This document shows, piece by piece, positions 28,039 through 38,189 of a stretch of 64,000 nucleotides of DNA. Position 1 is the stretch's first letter. The number at the start of each line of letters is the position of its first letter. Position numbers and translations under genes: made by a program. The stretch is taken from assembly GCF_024764835.1 (NCBI RefSeq), contig NZ_JALIGE010000069.1, positions 231,066 through 295,065 on the forward strand, written 5' to 3'. A model generated the notes under the pieces. That model saw only the letters and a program-made list of their open reading frames with translations, searched no databases and was not told the DNA's origin. Source of the stretch: Scandinavium hiltneri (GTDB lineage Bacteria > Pseudomonadota > Gammaproteobacteria > Enterobacterales > Enterobacteriaceae).

Positions 28039-29000
28039 TCATTTTTACCCTTCGCCGCCTGCTTTTACTGATGGTGACGCTGTTTCTCCTGACCTTCGTC
28101 GGCTTCAGCCTGAGCTACTTCACACCTCATGCGCCGTTACAAGGTGCATCGCTCTGGAACGCCTGGCTGTTCTGGTTCGAAGGTCTGCTGCACTGGGACT
28201 TCGGTGTGTCCAGCATCAACGGGCAACTGATTTCTGAGCAACTGAAAGACGTGTTCCCGGCGACCATGGAACTGTGCATTCTGGCCTTTGGTTTTGCACT
28301 GCTGGTCGGCATCCCGGTCGGGATGGTGGCGGGCATCATGCGCAACAAATGGCAGGACAACACCATCAGTGCCTTCGCCCTGCTCGGCTTCTCCATTCCC
28401 GTGTTCTGGCTGGCGCTGCTGCTGACGCTGTTCTTCTCATTAACGCTGGGCTGGCTGCCTGTTTCCGGGCGTTTCGACCTTTTGTATGAGGTGAAAAATG
28501 TCACCGGTTTTGCGCTGATCGATGCGTGGCTGTCGGATTCTCCCTGGCGCGATGAAATGATCATGAGCGCCCTGCGCCACATGGTGCTGCCTGTGCTGAC
28601 GTTGGCCGTCGCACCGACCACCGAAGTGGTCCGTCTGATGCGCCTGAGCACCATTGACGTCTACGACACCAACTATGTGAAGGCGGCGGCAACGCGCGGC
28701 GTTTCTCGCTTTACGATTTTGCGTCGCCACGTGCTGCACAATGCCCTGCCGCCGGTTATTCCGCGTCTCGGCCTGCAGTTTTCCACCATGCTGACGCTGG
28801 CGATGATCACCGAAATGGTGTTCAGCTGGCCGGGCCTTGGCCGTTGGATGATTAACGCCATTCGCCAGCAGGACTATGCGGCAATTTCCGCAGGTGTAAT
28901 GGTGATTGGTGCGCTGGTCATTATTGTGAACGTGATTTCTGATATTTTGGGCGCCATGGCTAACCCGTTGAAACATAAGGAATGGTATGCCTTACGATAG
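28035..29000 (+). CDS. sapB: SapB, ABC transporter permease
   Basis: 321-residue inner-membrane permease with about six helices and the EAA-type cytoplasmic loop (YVKAAATRGVSRFTILRRHVLHNALPP). Starts within the sapA stop (4-bp overlap). Pairs with SapC to form the channel. Confidence 0.95.
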   Translation: MIIFTLRRLLLLMVTLFLLTFVGFSLSYFTPHAPLQGASLWNAWLFWFEGLLHWDFGVSSINGQLISEQLKDVFPATMELCILAFGFALLVGIPVGMVAGIMRNKWQDNTISAFALLGFSIPVFWLALLLTLFFSLTLGWLPVSGRFDLLYEVKNVTGFALIDAWLSDSPWRDEMIMSALRHMVLPVLTLAVAPTTEVVRLMRLSTIDVYDTNYVKAAATRGVSRFTILRRHVLHNALPPVIPRLGLQFSTMLTLAMITEMVFSWPGLGRWMINAIRQQDYAAISAGVMVIGALVIIVNVISDILGAMANPLKHKEWYALR

Positions 29001-29877
29001 CGTCTATCTGGAAAAACGCCCACCTGGTGTGATGCGCACCGTCTGGCGTAAATTCTACGGCGATACGACCGCGATGATTGGCCTGTACGGCTGCGCGGGT
29101 CTGGCGCTGTTGTGTGTTTTCGGCACCTGGTTTGCACCTTACGGTATCGATCAGCAGTTTTTAGGCTATCAGCTGCTGCCACCATCGTGGTCCCGCTACG
29201 GTGAAGTGTCGTTCTTCCTTGGCACCGACGATCTCGGGCGCGATGTGCTGAGCCGTCTGCTCAGCGGCGCGGCTCCGACCGTTGGCGGCGCCTTTGTCGT
29301 CACCCTCGGCGCTACGATTTTTGGGCTGGTGCTCGGCGCGTTTGCCGGTTCCACCCGCGGCCTGCGCTCGGCGGTGCTGAACCATATTCTCGATACCCTG
29401 CTCTCTATACCGTCCCTGCTGCTGGCAATTATTGTCGTCGCTTTCTCAGGGCCGCATTTGCTGCACGCGATGTTCGCCGTCTGGCTGGCGCTGCTGCCGC
29501 GCATGGTGCGCTCGGTTTACAGCATGGTGCATGACGAACTGGAAAAAGATTACGTGGTTGCCGCCCGTCTGGACGGCGCCACCACGCGTAACATTCTGTG
29601 GTATGCGGTGCTGCCTAACATCGCCGCGGGCCTGGTGACTGAAATCACCCGCGCGCTGTCGATGGCAATCCTCGATATCGCCGCGCTGGGCTTTCTCGAT
29701 TTGGGCGCACAACTCCCTTCCCCGGAATGGGGCGCGATGCTGGGCGATGCGCTGGAATTGATTTATGTCGCGCCGTGGACCGTGATGCTACCAGGGGCGG
29801 CAATTATGATCAGCGTACTGCTGGTGAACCTGCTGGGCGACGGTATTCGCCGCGCCATTAACGCGGGGGTGAGATAA
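28987..29877 (+). CDS. sapC: SapC, ABC transporter permease
   Basis: 296-residue permease with an N-terminal helix, a periplasmic loop and the EAA loop (DYVVAARLDGATTRNILWYAVLPN). Overlaps sapB by 14 bp. The permease partner of SapB. Confidence 0.95.
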   Translation: MPYDSVYLEKRPPGVMRTVWRKFYGDTTAMIGLYGCAGLALLCVFGTWFAPYGIDQQFLGYQLLPPSWSRYGEVSFFLGTDDLGRDVLSRLLSGAAPTVGGAFVVTLGATIFGLVLGAFAGSTRGLRSAVLNHILDTLLSIPSLLLAIIVVAFSGPHLLHAMFAVWLALLPRMVRSVYSMVHDELEKDYVVAARLDGATTRNILWYAVLPNIAAGLVTEITRALSMAILDIAALGFLDLGAQLPSPEWGAMLGDALELIYVAPWTVMLPGAAIMISVLLVNLLGDGIRRAINAGVR

Positions 29878-30869
29878 TGCCATTACTTGATATTCGCAAT
29901 TTGACCATCGAATTTCGCACCAGCGAAGGCTGGGTGAAAGCGGTAGACCGCGTCAGCATGACCCTCGCTGAAGGCGAAATTCGTGGACTGGTGGGTGAAT
30001 CAGGCTCGGGCAAAAGCCTTATTGCAAAAGCGATATGCGGCGTGACCAAAGAGAACTGGCGCGTTACTGCCGACCGTATGCGCTTTGATGATATCGACCT
30101 GCTCCGTCTGTCCAACCGTGAACGTCGTAAGCTCGTCGGCCATAACGTGTCGATGATTTTCCAGGAGCCGCAGTCCTGTCTTGATCCATCCGAGCGTATT
30201 GGACGTCAGTTGATGCAAAACATCCCCAGTTGGACCTACAAAGGCCGCTGGTGGCAACGCGTCGGCTGGCGTAAACGTCGTGCGATTGAACTGCTGCACC
30301 GCGTCGGTATTAAAGACCATAAAGATGCGATGCGCAGCTTCCCGTATGAACTAACGGACGGCGAATGTCAGAAGGTGATGATTGCCATTGCGCTGGCTAA
30401 TCAGCCGCGTTTACTGATTGCCGATGAGCCGACCAACGCCATGGAGCCGACCACTCAGGCACAGATTTTCCGCCTGCTCAGCCGACTCAACCAGAACAAC
30501 AACACCACCATTTTGCTCATCAGCCACGACCTGCAAATGCTGAGCCAATGGGCGGACAAAATTAACGTGATGTACTGCGGGCAAACGGTTGAAACTGCGC
30601 CGAGTGAAGATCTGGTGAGCATTCCGCATCACCCGTACACTCAGGCGCTGATCCGTGCGATGCCGGACTTTGGCCGCTCAATGCCGCATAAAAGTCGTCT
30701 GAATACGATGCCCGGCGCCATTCCGCTGCTGGAATCGCTGCCGATTGGCTGTCGTCTGGGGCCGCGCTGCCCTTACGCACAGCGCAAATGCATTGAAAGA
30801 CCGCAGCTGACCGGCGCGAAAAACCATCTTTTCGCCTGTCATTTCCCGCTGAACATGGAGAAAGAGTGA
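29877..30869 (+). CDS. sapD: SapD, ABC transporter ATPase
   Basis: 330-residue ATPase with Walker A GESGSGKS, Walker B LLIADEP and a degenerate signature ELTDGECQK in place of LSGGQ, as is usual for SapD. The C-terminal oligopeptide-transporter domain has a Cys-rich segment (CRLGPRCPYAQRKC). In E. coli SapD also supplies ATP binding to Trk potassium uptake. Overlaps sapC by one base. Confidence 0.95.
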   Translation: MPLLDIRNLTIEFRTSEGWVKAVDRVSMTLAEGEIRGLVGESGSGKSLIAKAICGVTKENWRVTADRMRFDDIDLLRLSNRERRKLVGHNVSMIFQEPQSCLDPSERIGRQLMQNIPSWTYKGRWWQRVGWRKRRAIELLHRVGIKDHKDAMRSFPYELTDGECQKVMIAIALANQPRLLIADEPTNAMEPTTQAQIFRLLSRLNQNNNTTILLISHDLQMLSQWADKINVMYCGQTVETAPSEDLVSIPHHPYTQALIRAMPDFGRSMPHKSRLNTMPGAIPLLESLPIGCRLGPRCPYAQRKCIERPQLTGAKNHLFACHFPLNMEKE

Positions 30870-30870
30870 A

Positions 30871-31677
30871 ATGGTCGAGACCCTGCTGGAAGTCCGCAAT
30901 CTGAGTAAGACCTTTCGCTACCGTACCGGGTTGTTCCACCGCCAGACGGTCGAAGCGGTTAAACCGCTGAGCTTTACCCTGCGTGAAAGACAGACCCTGG
31001 CGGTTATCGGCGAGAACGGTTCCGGTAAATCGACTCTGGCGAAAATGCTGGCGGGAATGGTGGAACCAACTACTGGTGAACTACTGATTGACGATCACCC
31101 GCTGGAATACGGCGATTATTCGTTCCGCAGCCAGCGCATTCGTATGATTTTTCAGGACCCGTCGACATCACTGAACCCGCGCCAGCGTATTTCGCAAATC
31201 CTCGATTTCCCGTTGCGTCTGAATACTGATTTAGACGCGGAAGCGCGACGCAAACAGATCATCGACACCCTGCGTCTGGTGGGTTTGCTGCCCGATCACG
31301 TCAGCTATTATCCGCACATGCTTGCCCCGGGCCAGAAACAGCGTCTGGGCCTGGCTCGCGCGCTTATCCTGCGCCCGAAGGTGATTGTGTGTGATGAAGC
31401 CCTGGCGTCACTGGATATGTCGATGCGTTCTCAGCTCATTAACCTGATGCTTGAATTGCAGGAGAAACAGGGGATTTCGTACATCTACGTCACCCAGCAT
31501 CTCGGCATGATGAAACACATCAGCGATCAGGTGCTGGTGATGCATCAGGGCGAAGTTGTCGAGCGCGGCAGCACCGCCGATGTGCTCGCCTCCCCGCTGC
31601 ATGACCTCACCAAGCGTCTGATTGCCGGGCATTTCGGTGAAGCGCTGAAGGCGGATGCGTGGCGTAAAGACCGCTGA
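30871..31677 (+). CDS. sapF: SapF, ABC transporter ATPase
   Basis: 268-residue ATPase and last gene of the sap operon. Walker A GENGSGKST, signature APGQKQRLGLARAL and Walker B VIVCDEALAS are present. It starts one base after the sapD stop. Works with SapD as the heterodimeric motor. Confidence 0.95.
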   Translation: MVETLLEVRNLSKTFRYRTGLFHRQTVEAVKPLSFTLRERQTLAVIGENGSGKSTLAKMLAGMVEPTTGELLIDDHPLEYGDYSFRSQRIRMIFQDPSTSLNPRQRISQILDFPLRLNTDLDAEARRKQIIDTLRLVGLLPDHVSYYPHMLAPGQKQRLGLARALILRPKVIVCDEALASLDMSMRSQLINLMLELQEKQGISYIYVTQHLGMMKHISDQVLVMHQGEVVERGSTADVLASPLHDLTKRLIAGHFGEALKADAWRKDR

Positions 31678-31698
31678 GGACTATCTTAAGTGGTCGGA

Positions 31699-31727
31699 TT
31701 AACTCTCCTTCCACTCTATGCTAGAAT
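31699..31727 (+). promoter_or_regulatory. Putative fabI promoter
   Basis: TTAACT at 31699-31704, a 17-bp spacer and TAGAAT at 31722-31727 with an upstream TGC (extended -10). A second -10-like TATAAT lies at 31752-31757 without a good -35. Confidence 0.5.
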
Positions 31728-31797
31728 CGCGACGTTTAACGACGGCCTGCCTATAATTGATGCAGCCGCTACAAAAATGACATAAGGATTAAAAGCT

Positions 31798-32586
31798 ATG
31801 GGTTTTCTTTCCGGTAAGCGCATTCTGGTAACTGGCGTTGCCAGCAAACTGTCCATCGCCTACGGTATCGCACAGGCTATGCATCGCGAAGGTGCTGAAC
31901 TGGCGTTCACCTATCAGAACGAGAAGCTGAAAGGCCGTGTGGAAGAGTTTGCTGCAAACCTGGGTTCCAGCATTGTTCTGGAATGCGACGTTGCGCAGGA
32001 CGAAAGCATCGACGCTCTGTTCACCGAACTGGGAAAAGTGTGGCCGAAATTTGACGGCTTCGTACACTCCATCGGCTTCGCGCCGGGCGACCAACTGGAC
32101 GGTGACTACGTTAACGCCGTAACCCGTGAAGGCTTCAAAATCGCACACGACATCAGCTCTTACAGCTTCGTCGCGATGGCTAAAGCCTGCCGTGAAATGC
32201 TGAACCCAGGCTCTGCTCTGCTGACGCTGTCCTACCTGGGCGCGGAACGTGCTATCCCTAACTACAACGTGATGGGTCTGGCTAAAGCGTCCCTGGAAGC
32301 TAACGTGCGCTACATGGCGAACGCGATGGGTCCAGAAGGTGTGCGTGTTAACGGTATCTCCGCGGGCCCAATCCGTACCCTGGCCGCGTCCGGTATCAAA
32401 GATTTCCGTAAGATGCTGGCTCACTGCGAAGCGGTTACCCCAATCCGTCGCACCGTGACCATCGAAGACGTGGGTAACAGCGCAGCATTCCTGTGCTCCA
32501 ACCTGTCTGCCGGTATCTCCGGTGAAGTCGTTCACGTTGACGGTGGTTTCAGCATCGCCGCAATGAACGAACTGGAACTGAAATAA
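31798..32586 (+). CDS. fabI: Enoyl-[acyl-carrier-protein] reductase FabI
   Basis: NADH-dependent reductase completing each cycle of type II fatty acid elongation, 262 residues, cytosolic tetramer of the short-chain dehydrogenase fold. Tyr156 and Lys163 of the active site (YNVMGLAK) are present. Gly93, the position mutated in known triclosan-resistant enzymes, is wild type. Codon use is strongly biased as for highly expressed genes. Own promoter; not part of the sap operon. Confidence 0.97.
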   Translation: MGFLSGKRILVTGVASKLSIAYGIAQAMHREGAELAFTYQNEKLKGRVEEFAANLGSSIVLECDVAQDESIDALFTELGKVWPKFDGFVHSIGFAPGDQLDGDYVNAVTREGFKIAHDISSYSFVAMAKACREMLNPGSALLTLSYLGAERAIPNYNVMGLAKASLEANVRYMANAMGPEGVRVNGISAGPIRTLAASGIKDFRKMLAHCEAVTPIRRTVTIEDVGNSAAFLCSNLSAGISGEVVHVDGGFSIAAMNELELK

Positions 32587-32593
32587 GTTCTTC

Positions 32594-32619
32594 TTCCGCC
32601 CTGTTTACGCAGGGCGGAA
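32594..32619 (+). terminator. Hairpin after fabI
   Basis: A perfect 10-bp stem TTCCGCCCTG/CAGGGCGGAA with a 6-nt loop starts 7 bp after the fabI stop. It is followed by ACCCC rather than a T-run, so it may stabilise the transcript or need help to terminate. Confidence 0.5.
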
Positions 32620-32733
32620 ACCCCGCCGTTATTCCAGTCTGTTATTTATTATCACGCTTCAATATTTTTACCTGCCCCCGCCTTACGTCAGGATAGCTAT
32701 CTCACAACGATACGACGTCCTGAAGGAATTCCC

Positions 32734-33879
32734 ATGGAGCAAAGCCGCTCTCACGGCAAAAGCCATTGGTATCATGAAACGCAAGCGAGAAACCAGGCCG
32801 CCGATGTGCTGCCGCTGGTTCCGGAAGCCGCCCACGTCGCAAACCGTTTTTTACTGGATTTAGCCCTGCCTGATTCGGTTACTTCGCCATGTCAGCCCTG
32901 GCTGGAGGTGTCGCTGCATATTTCTGAACACCTTTTTCCTGACTCCGTTACGCCCACGCGCCTGAATACGTTTAGCGCATATGAACGCCTGAGCACCGCG
33001 TTAACCGTCGCCCAGGTCTTTGGCGTGCAGCGTTTGTGCAATCACTACGCCGCGCGACTGGCGCCACTGCCGGGGCCAGATTCGTCCCGCGAGAGTAATC
33101 ACCGTCTGGCGCAAATTACCCAGTACGCCCGTCAGCTGGCCGGCTCGCCGTCGGTTATCTGCGAACGCGCTCGTCAGCAGCTGGATGCCGTCGGGCTGAC
33201 CACGCCAGATATCGTGCTGATTACGCAAATCGTGGGCTTCATTAGCTATCAGGCGCGCGTAATTGCCGCCGGTCAGGCATTAAAAGGTTTGCCAGTACGC
33301 TGGATCCCTGGTATGCCGATGCAGGATGATGCCCCCGCCGCCCTTTTTGCATTCGAAACAGGACGGTGGCAGCCGGGCCTCGACAGCGTTGAAATCCGCT
33401 ATGCCAGCGTCGAACAGATGGATGCCCTCGCCCATTGTTCGTCGCAAACGACATTAGAAACACTGGCACCGCTGCTGGTGTGGGATGCCCCCCTGCTCGA
33501 ACGATTGAGCGAATTACTGCGCGCACTTCCGGTCGATGATGATGCCGCACAGTTAGCGGCTCTTGTTAGCGCACGAATTAACGGCAGCGTCAGCTGTTTT
33601 CAGCAAAACGCAGTTCTGGATACGCTGAAAGAAGCCGCTTTGCAGGGCGATCGGGCATTGCTGATTTGGGGCCAGGAGAAGCCGCTTTATCATGCAATCA
33701 TCCAGGCGACACAGTTGCTCACTCGTGCGCCTGACCGATTCAGCGCCGCGCAGTTTACGCCCCTCACCGAGCAGGGACTTTCTGCTGAGCAAGCCTTTTC
33801 CCTGTTGGCCTGGAGCGGGTTATGCGGCTGGCTGAACCGCCTGAAAATCGGCCTTGGAGAGGTGTCTCAGGATGCGTAA
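32734..33879 (+). CDS. yciW: YciW, carboxymuconolactone decarboxylase-like protein
   Basis: 381-residue homologue of E. coli YciW (start EQ..HGKSHWYHETQ), which lies at the same place between fabI and rnb. The fold is AhpD/CMD-like in two halves. In E. coli it is under CysB control and linked to L-cysteine and methionine metabolism, but its reaction is not established. Good ribosome site (GAAGGA). The CxxC of active AhpD peroxidases is not obvious; isolated cysteines occur at several places. Confidence 0.85.
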   Translation: MEQSRSHGKSHWYHETQARNQAADVLPLVPEAAHVANRFLLDLALPDSVTSPCQPWLEVSLHISEHLFPDSVTPTRLNTFSAYERLSTALTVAQVFGVQRLCNHYAARLAPLPGPDSSRESNHRLAQITQYARQLAGSPSVICERARQQLDAVGLTTPDIVLITQIVGFISYQARVIAAGQALKGLPVRWIPGMPMQDDAPAALFAFETGRWQPGLDSVEIRYASVEQMDALAHCSSQTTLETLAPLLVWDAPLLERLSELLRALPVDDDAAQLAALVSARINGSVSCFQQNAVLDTLKEAALQGDRALLIWGQEKPLYHAIIQATQLLTRAPDRFSAAQFTPLTEQGLSAEQAFSLLAWSGLCGWLNRLKIGLGEVSQDA

Positions 33880-33960
33880 AAGGCTTAAAGTTCGCTTGCT
33901 GCGAAAGGCATATTCGCGTAAAACTGTCAGCCGCTCTTTTGGCCACGAAAATACATAATT

Positions 33961-35901
33961 ATGCTTCAGGATAACCCGCTGCTTGCACAGCTAAAACAGC
34001 AACTTCATTCCCAGACCCCTCGCGCTGAAGGGGTGGTGAAAGGCACCGAAAAAGGCTTTGGTTTTCTCGAAGTCGATGCCCAGAAAAGCTATTTCATCTC
34101 TCCACCACAGATGAAAAAAGTGATGCATGGCGACCGTATCATTGCCACCATCCATAGTGGCGACAAAGGAAAAGAAAGCGCCGAACCAGAAGAACTGGTT
34201 GAACCGTTCCTGACGCGTTTTGTTGGCCGCGTGCAGAAGAAGGACGATCGTCTGTCGATCGTTCCCGATCATCCGCTGCTGAGAGATGCCATCCAGTGCC
34301 GTCCTGTGCGCGGTCTGGAACACGATTTTAAAGAGGGTGACTGGGCCGTGGCAGAAATGCGCCGTCATCCTTTGAAAGGCGACCGCAGTTTCTACGCTGA
34401 TCTCACCCACTTCATCACCTACGGCGACGACCATTTCGTTCCATGGTGGGTGACGCTGGCGCGCCATAATCTTGAGAAAGTGGCCCCGGAAGGGACTGCA
34501 ACCGAAATGCTGGACGAAGGTCTGGAGCGTCGCGACCTGACCGCGCTGGACTTCGTGACTATCGATAGCGCCAGCACCCAGGATATGGACGATGCGCTGT
34601 ATGCAGAAGAAGTCGCTGACGGAAAGCTGCATCTGACCGTCGCCATCGCCGATCCGACCGCGTGGATTGCAGAAGGTAGTAAGCTGGATAACGCCGCGAA
34701 AATTCGCGCATTCACCAACTACCTGCCGGGCTTCAACATCCCGATGCTGCCGCGCGAGCTGTCTGACGACTTGTGCTCCCTGCGCGCGAATGAAGTGCGT
34801 CCGGTTCTCGCCTGCCGCATGATAATCTCCGCCGATGGCACCATCGAAGACGATATCGAATTCTTCACTGCGACCATCGAGTCCAAAGCTAAACTGGCCT
34901 ATGACGATGTTTCTGACTGGCTGGAAGGTAACGGTAGCTGGCAGCCGCAGAATGACGCGATCGCCGGGCAAATCAAACTGCTGGAACGCATTTGCGCCCT
35001 GCGCGGCGAGTGGCGTCATAACCACGCGCTGGTGTTCAAAGACCGCCCTGACTACCGCTTCGTGCTCGGTGAAAAAGGTGAAGTGCTGGATATCGTCGCT
35101 GAACCACGCCGCATCGCTAATCGTATCGTTGAAGAGTCTATGATTGCCGCCAACATCTGCGCCGCTCGCGTGCTGCGCGATAAGCTCGGTTTCGGTATCT
35201 ACAACGTTCACACCGGTTTTGACCCGGCGAAAACGGAACAGCTTTCTGAGCTGATGAAGACCCATGATGTGCACGTCGACCCGCAGGAAGTGCTGACGCT
35301 GGACGGTTTCTGTAAGCTGCGCCGCGAACTCGATGCAATGCCAACAGGCTTCCTCGACAGCCGCATTCGTCGCTTCCAGTCCTTCGCTGAAATCAGCACC
35401 GAGCCGGGCCCGCACTTCGGTCTGGGTCTTGAGGCTTACGCCACCTGGACTTCACCGATTCGTAAATACGGCGACATGGTCAACCATCGTCTGCTGAAAG
35501 CGATTATCAAAGGTGAAACCGCGTCTCGTCCGCAGGAAGACGCGACGCTTCAGATGGCAGAACGTCGCCGCCTGAACCGTATGGCCGAACGTGATGTGGC
35601 CGATTGGCTGTATGCGCGTTTCCTGAATGACAAAGCGGGCACCGATACCCGTTTTACCGCTGAAATCATTGATATCAGCCGCGGTGGAATGCGCGTTCGT
35701 CTGGTGGATAACGGCGCCGTAGCGTTTATTCCGGCACCGTTCCTGCACGCCGTGCGTGATGAAATGGTCTGCAGCCAGGAAAATGGCACCGTGCAAATCA
35801 AAGGCGAAACCGTTTATAAAGTGACCGATGTTATCGACGTCACGATCGCCGAAGTTCGAATGGAAACCCGCAGCGTTATCGCGCGTCCATTCCAGGCGTA
35901 A
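33961..35901 (+). CDS. rnb: Exoribonuclease II
   Basis: Processive 3'-5' exoribonuclease of 646 residues: two N-terminal cold-shock domains, the central RNB domain and a C-terminal S1 domain. Metal-binding Asp202, 208, 210 and 211 lie in IDSASTQDMDD. The ribosome site before ATG 33961 is weak; the protein alignment decides the start. It degrades mRNA down to a few nucleotides and can protect poly(A)-less structured ends. Followed by a strong terminator. Confidence 0.96.
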   Translation: MLQDNPLLAQLKQQLHSQTPRAEGVVKGTEKGFGFLEVDAQKSYFISPPQMKKVMHGDRIIATIHSGDKGKESAEPEELVEPFLTRFVGRVQKKDDRLSIVPDHPLLRDAIQCRPVRGLEHDFKEGDWAVAEMRRHPLKGDRSFYADLTHFITYGDDHFVPWWVTLARHNLEKVAPEGTATEMLDEGLERRDLTALDFVTIDSASTQDMDDALYAEEVADGKLHLTVAIADPTAWIAEGSKLDNAAKIRAFTNYLPGFNIPMLPRELSDDLCSLRANEVRPVLACRMIISADGTIEDDIEFFTATIESKAKLAYDDVSDWLEGNGSWQPQNDAIAGQIKLLERICALRGEWRHNHALVFKDRPDYRFVLGEKGEVLDIVAEPRRIANRIVEESMIAANICAARVLRDKLGFGIYNVHTGFDPAKTEQLSELMKTHDVHVDPQEVLTLDGFCKLRRELDAMPTGFLDSRIRRFQSFAEISTEPGPHFGLGLEAYATWTSPIRKYGDMVNHRLLKAIIKGETASRPQEDATLQMAERRRLNRMAERDVADWLYARFLNDKAGTDTRFTAEIIDISRGGMRVRLVDNGAVAFIPAPFLHAVRDEMVCSQENGTVQIKGETVYKVTDVIDVTIAEVRMETRSVIARPFQA

Positions 35902-35906
35902 TACTT

Positions 35907-35939
35907 AAGGGCGGCTAATCATTGCTTGGCCGCCCTTTT
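35907..35939 (+). terminator. rnb terminator
   Basis: AAGGGCGGC/GCCGCCCTT stem with a 13-nt loop followed by TTTT, immediately after the rnb stop. Confidence 0.85.
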
Positions 35940-36197
35940 CTTCTTCTGCAATGCGATTCCTTCCACATTTTTTGCCCACAATTCCCCCACATTCCCCCAA
36001 AAGCGATCACAATCAAATCAGGCATCGCAGCGCAAATCAATGACCTGCCTGGTCGGTGCTCTTTTTTACTCCCTGAGGACTAGTATACAAAGACAAGTCA
36101 ATACAATATGTTCTGGCCTAAGTCTTTTGGGTGAACTGGCTGTACCGATTTTTAATCAATGATTCCATGATGCGCTTAAGTTGGTTTGGGAGAAGAT

Positions 36198-38189
36198 ATG
36201 ACAGAGGATCTGGAGAAAAACCTGCTCTTTCGGTATCTGGGGACCAGCAGTCCCTTCTGGCGATTGTCCGATGACAGCAACGCGCTGCACCTGGCGGCCA
36301 GCGAGGAAACCGACACGAGTCAGGTGGTGGCGCTAAGTGCGGATCAGGCAGACAGTATTCGTGAGATGACGGTGATCACCTCCAGTCTGACGCTGAGCCT
36401 GAATCTTTATGGCAACCCGGTACCGGTACATCTGGTGGGCCATAAAATCAATAAATCGCAATGGGCTGGTAGCGCATCCGCCTGGGATGATACCGGCTCG
36501 GTTGCCCGCGACCTCGTGCAGGGGCTCTCCTTCGCCGAGCAGGTCGTTTCCGAAGCCAACTCCGTAATCGTTATTCTCGATCGCCACGGCAATATTCAAC
36601 GCTTTAATCGTATGAGCGAAGAATATACCGGGATGAAAGAACAAGAGGTGATTGGGCAGAACGCTTTTAAGCTGTTTATGAGCCAAGCGGAAGCCGCCGC
36701 CTCGCGCCGTAATATTAGCGGTTTCTTTAAAAATGGCAGCTCGTATGAAGTCGAGCGCTGGGTTAAAACCCGCAAAGGTCAGCGTCTGTTTTTATTCCGC
36801 AATAAATTCGTGCACAGCGGCAGCGGTAAAAACGAAATATATTTGATTTGCTCTGGTACCGATATTACCGAAGAGCGCCGCGCCCAGGAGCGTCTGCGGG
36901 TTCTCGCCAATACCGATACCATTACCGGTTTGCCTAACCGTAACGCCATCAATGACATGATCACCAACGCGATTAACACTCGCGAAGATAATCAGGTCGG
37001 CATTGTGTATCTCGACCTCGATAACTTCAAAAAGGTGAACGATGCCTACGGGCATATGTTTGGCGATCAGCTCCTGCAGTCAGTGGCGTTATCAATTTTA
37101 AGCTGCCTGGAGGAAGGCCAGACCTTGGCTCGCCTCGGCGGCGATGAGTTTATCGTATTGGCGACCCAAACCTCTCAGGGCAGCCTGGAGGCGATGGCAT
37201 CGCGCATTCTCAATCGCCTGCGTGACCCCTTCCGCATTGGGCTGATTGAAGTCTATTCTGGTTGTTCGCTCGGCATTTCCCTCGCGCCACAGCACGGGAA
37301 CAACAAAGAAAGCCTGATCCGCAACGCCGATACCGCCATGTACACTGCCAAAGAAGGCGGTCGCGGTAAATTTTGCGTCTTCTCTCCGGAGATGAAGCTG
37401 CGAGTGTTTGAGTATCTGTGGCTCGACACCAACCTGCGTAAAGCGCTGGATAATAACCAGTTGGTGATTCACTACCAGCCGAAAATCACCTGGCGCGGTG
37501 AAGTTCGCAGCCTGGAAGCCTTAGTCCGTTGGGAATCACCGGAACGCGGGCTGATTGCGCCGACCGAATTTATCTCCTACGCCGAAGAATCCGGGCTGAT
37601 TGTACCGCTCGGGCGCTGGGTTATGCTCGACGTAGTGCGCCAGGTGGCGCGGTGGCGTGACAAAGGTATTAACCTTCGCGTGGCGGTGAACGTGTCGGCG
37701 CGTCAGCTTGCCGACCAGACCATTTTCAGTGATTTAAAACAGGCACTACGTGACCTGAATTTTGAATATTGTCCTATCGACGTTGAATTGACGGAAAGCT
37801 GCCTGATTGAAAACGAAGAGCTGGCGCAGTCGGTTATCCAGCAGTTCAGTGCGCTCGGCGCGCAGGTGCATCTGGATGACTTCGGTACTGGATATTCTTC
37901 ACTTTCACAGCTGGCCCGTTTCCCGATTGACGCCATCAAACTGGATCAGGTGTTTGTGCGCGATGTGCATAAGCAGCCCGTAGCGCAATCGCTGGTGCGT
38001 GCTATCGTGGCAGTGGCCCAGGCGCTGAATTTACAGGTGATCGCAGAAGGCGTGGAAAGCGCGAAAGAAGACGCCTTTCTAACCAAGAATGGCGTCAACG
38101 AACGCCAAGGTTTTTTATTTGCTAAGCCAATGCCCGCTGCCGTATTCGAGCGCTGGCTAAAGCGACGTCAGGCCCGCAAGCTGCGTTAG
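36198..38189 (+). CDS. pdeR: Cyclic-di-GMP phosphodiesterase PdeR (Gmr/YciR)
   Basis: 663-residue PAS-GGDEF-EAL protein. A PAS domain spans about 115-230, GGDEF is intact at 314-318 (RLGGDEF), and EAL is at 440-442 (LEALVRW). In E. coli PdeR degrades c-di-GMP and restrains the DgcM/MlrA pathway that switches on csgD and curli. ATG 36198 follows GGGAG; a TTG 12 nt upstream is in frame but not needed. The 260-bp upstream region (35940-36197) holds no gene and probably the promoter. Confidence 0.95.
   Translation: MTEDLEKNLLFRYLGTSSPFWRLSDDSNALHLAASEETDTSQVVALSADQADSIREMTVITSSLTLSLNLYGNPVPVHLVGHKINKSQWAGSASAWDDTGSVARDLVQGLSFAEQVVSEANSVIVILDRHGNIQRFNRMSEEYTGMKEQEVIGQNAFKLFMSQAEAAASRRNISGFFKNGSSYEVERWVKTRKGQRLFLFRNKFVHSGSGKNEIYLICSGTDITEERRAQERLRVLANTDTITGLPNRNAINDMITNAINTREDNQVGIVYLDLDNFKKVNDAYGHMFGDQLLQSVALSILSCLEEGQTLARLGGDEFIVLATQTSQGSLEAMASRILNRLRDPFRIGLIEVYSGCSLGISLAPQHGNNKESLIRNADTAMYTAKEGGRGKFCVFSPEMKLRVFEYLWLDTNLRKALDNNQLVIHYQPKITWRGEVRSLEALVRWESPERGLIAPTEFISYAEESGLIVPLGRWVMLDVVRQVARWRDKGINLRVAVNVSARQLADQTIFSDLKQALRDLNFEYCPIDVELTESCLIENEELAQSVIQQFSALGAQVHLDDFGTGYSSLSQLARFPIDAIKLDQVFVRDVHKQPVAQSLVRAIVAVAQALNLQVIAEGVESAKEDAFLTKNGVNERQGFLFAKPMPAAVFERWLKRRQARKLR

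Noticed and set aside
33991..35415. A 474-codon open frame antisense to rnb
   Set aside because: It mirrors the codon pattern of rnb, is His/Arg-rich in the manner of antisense frames, has no ribosome site and no recognisable domain.
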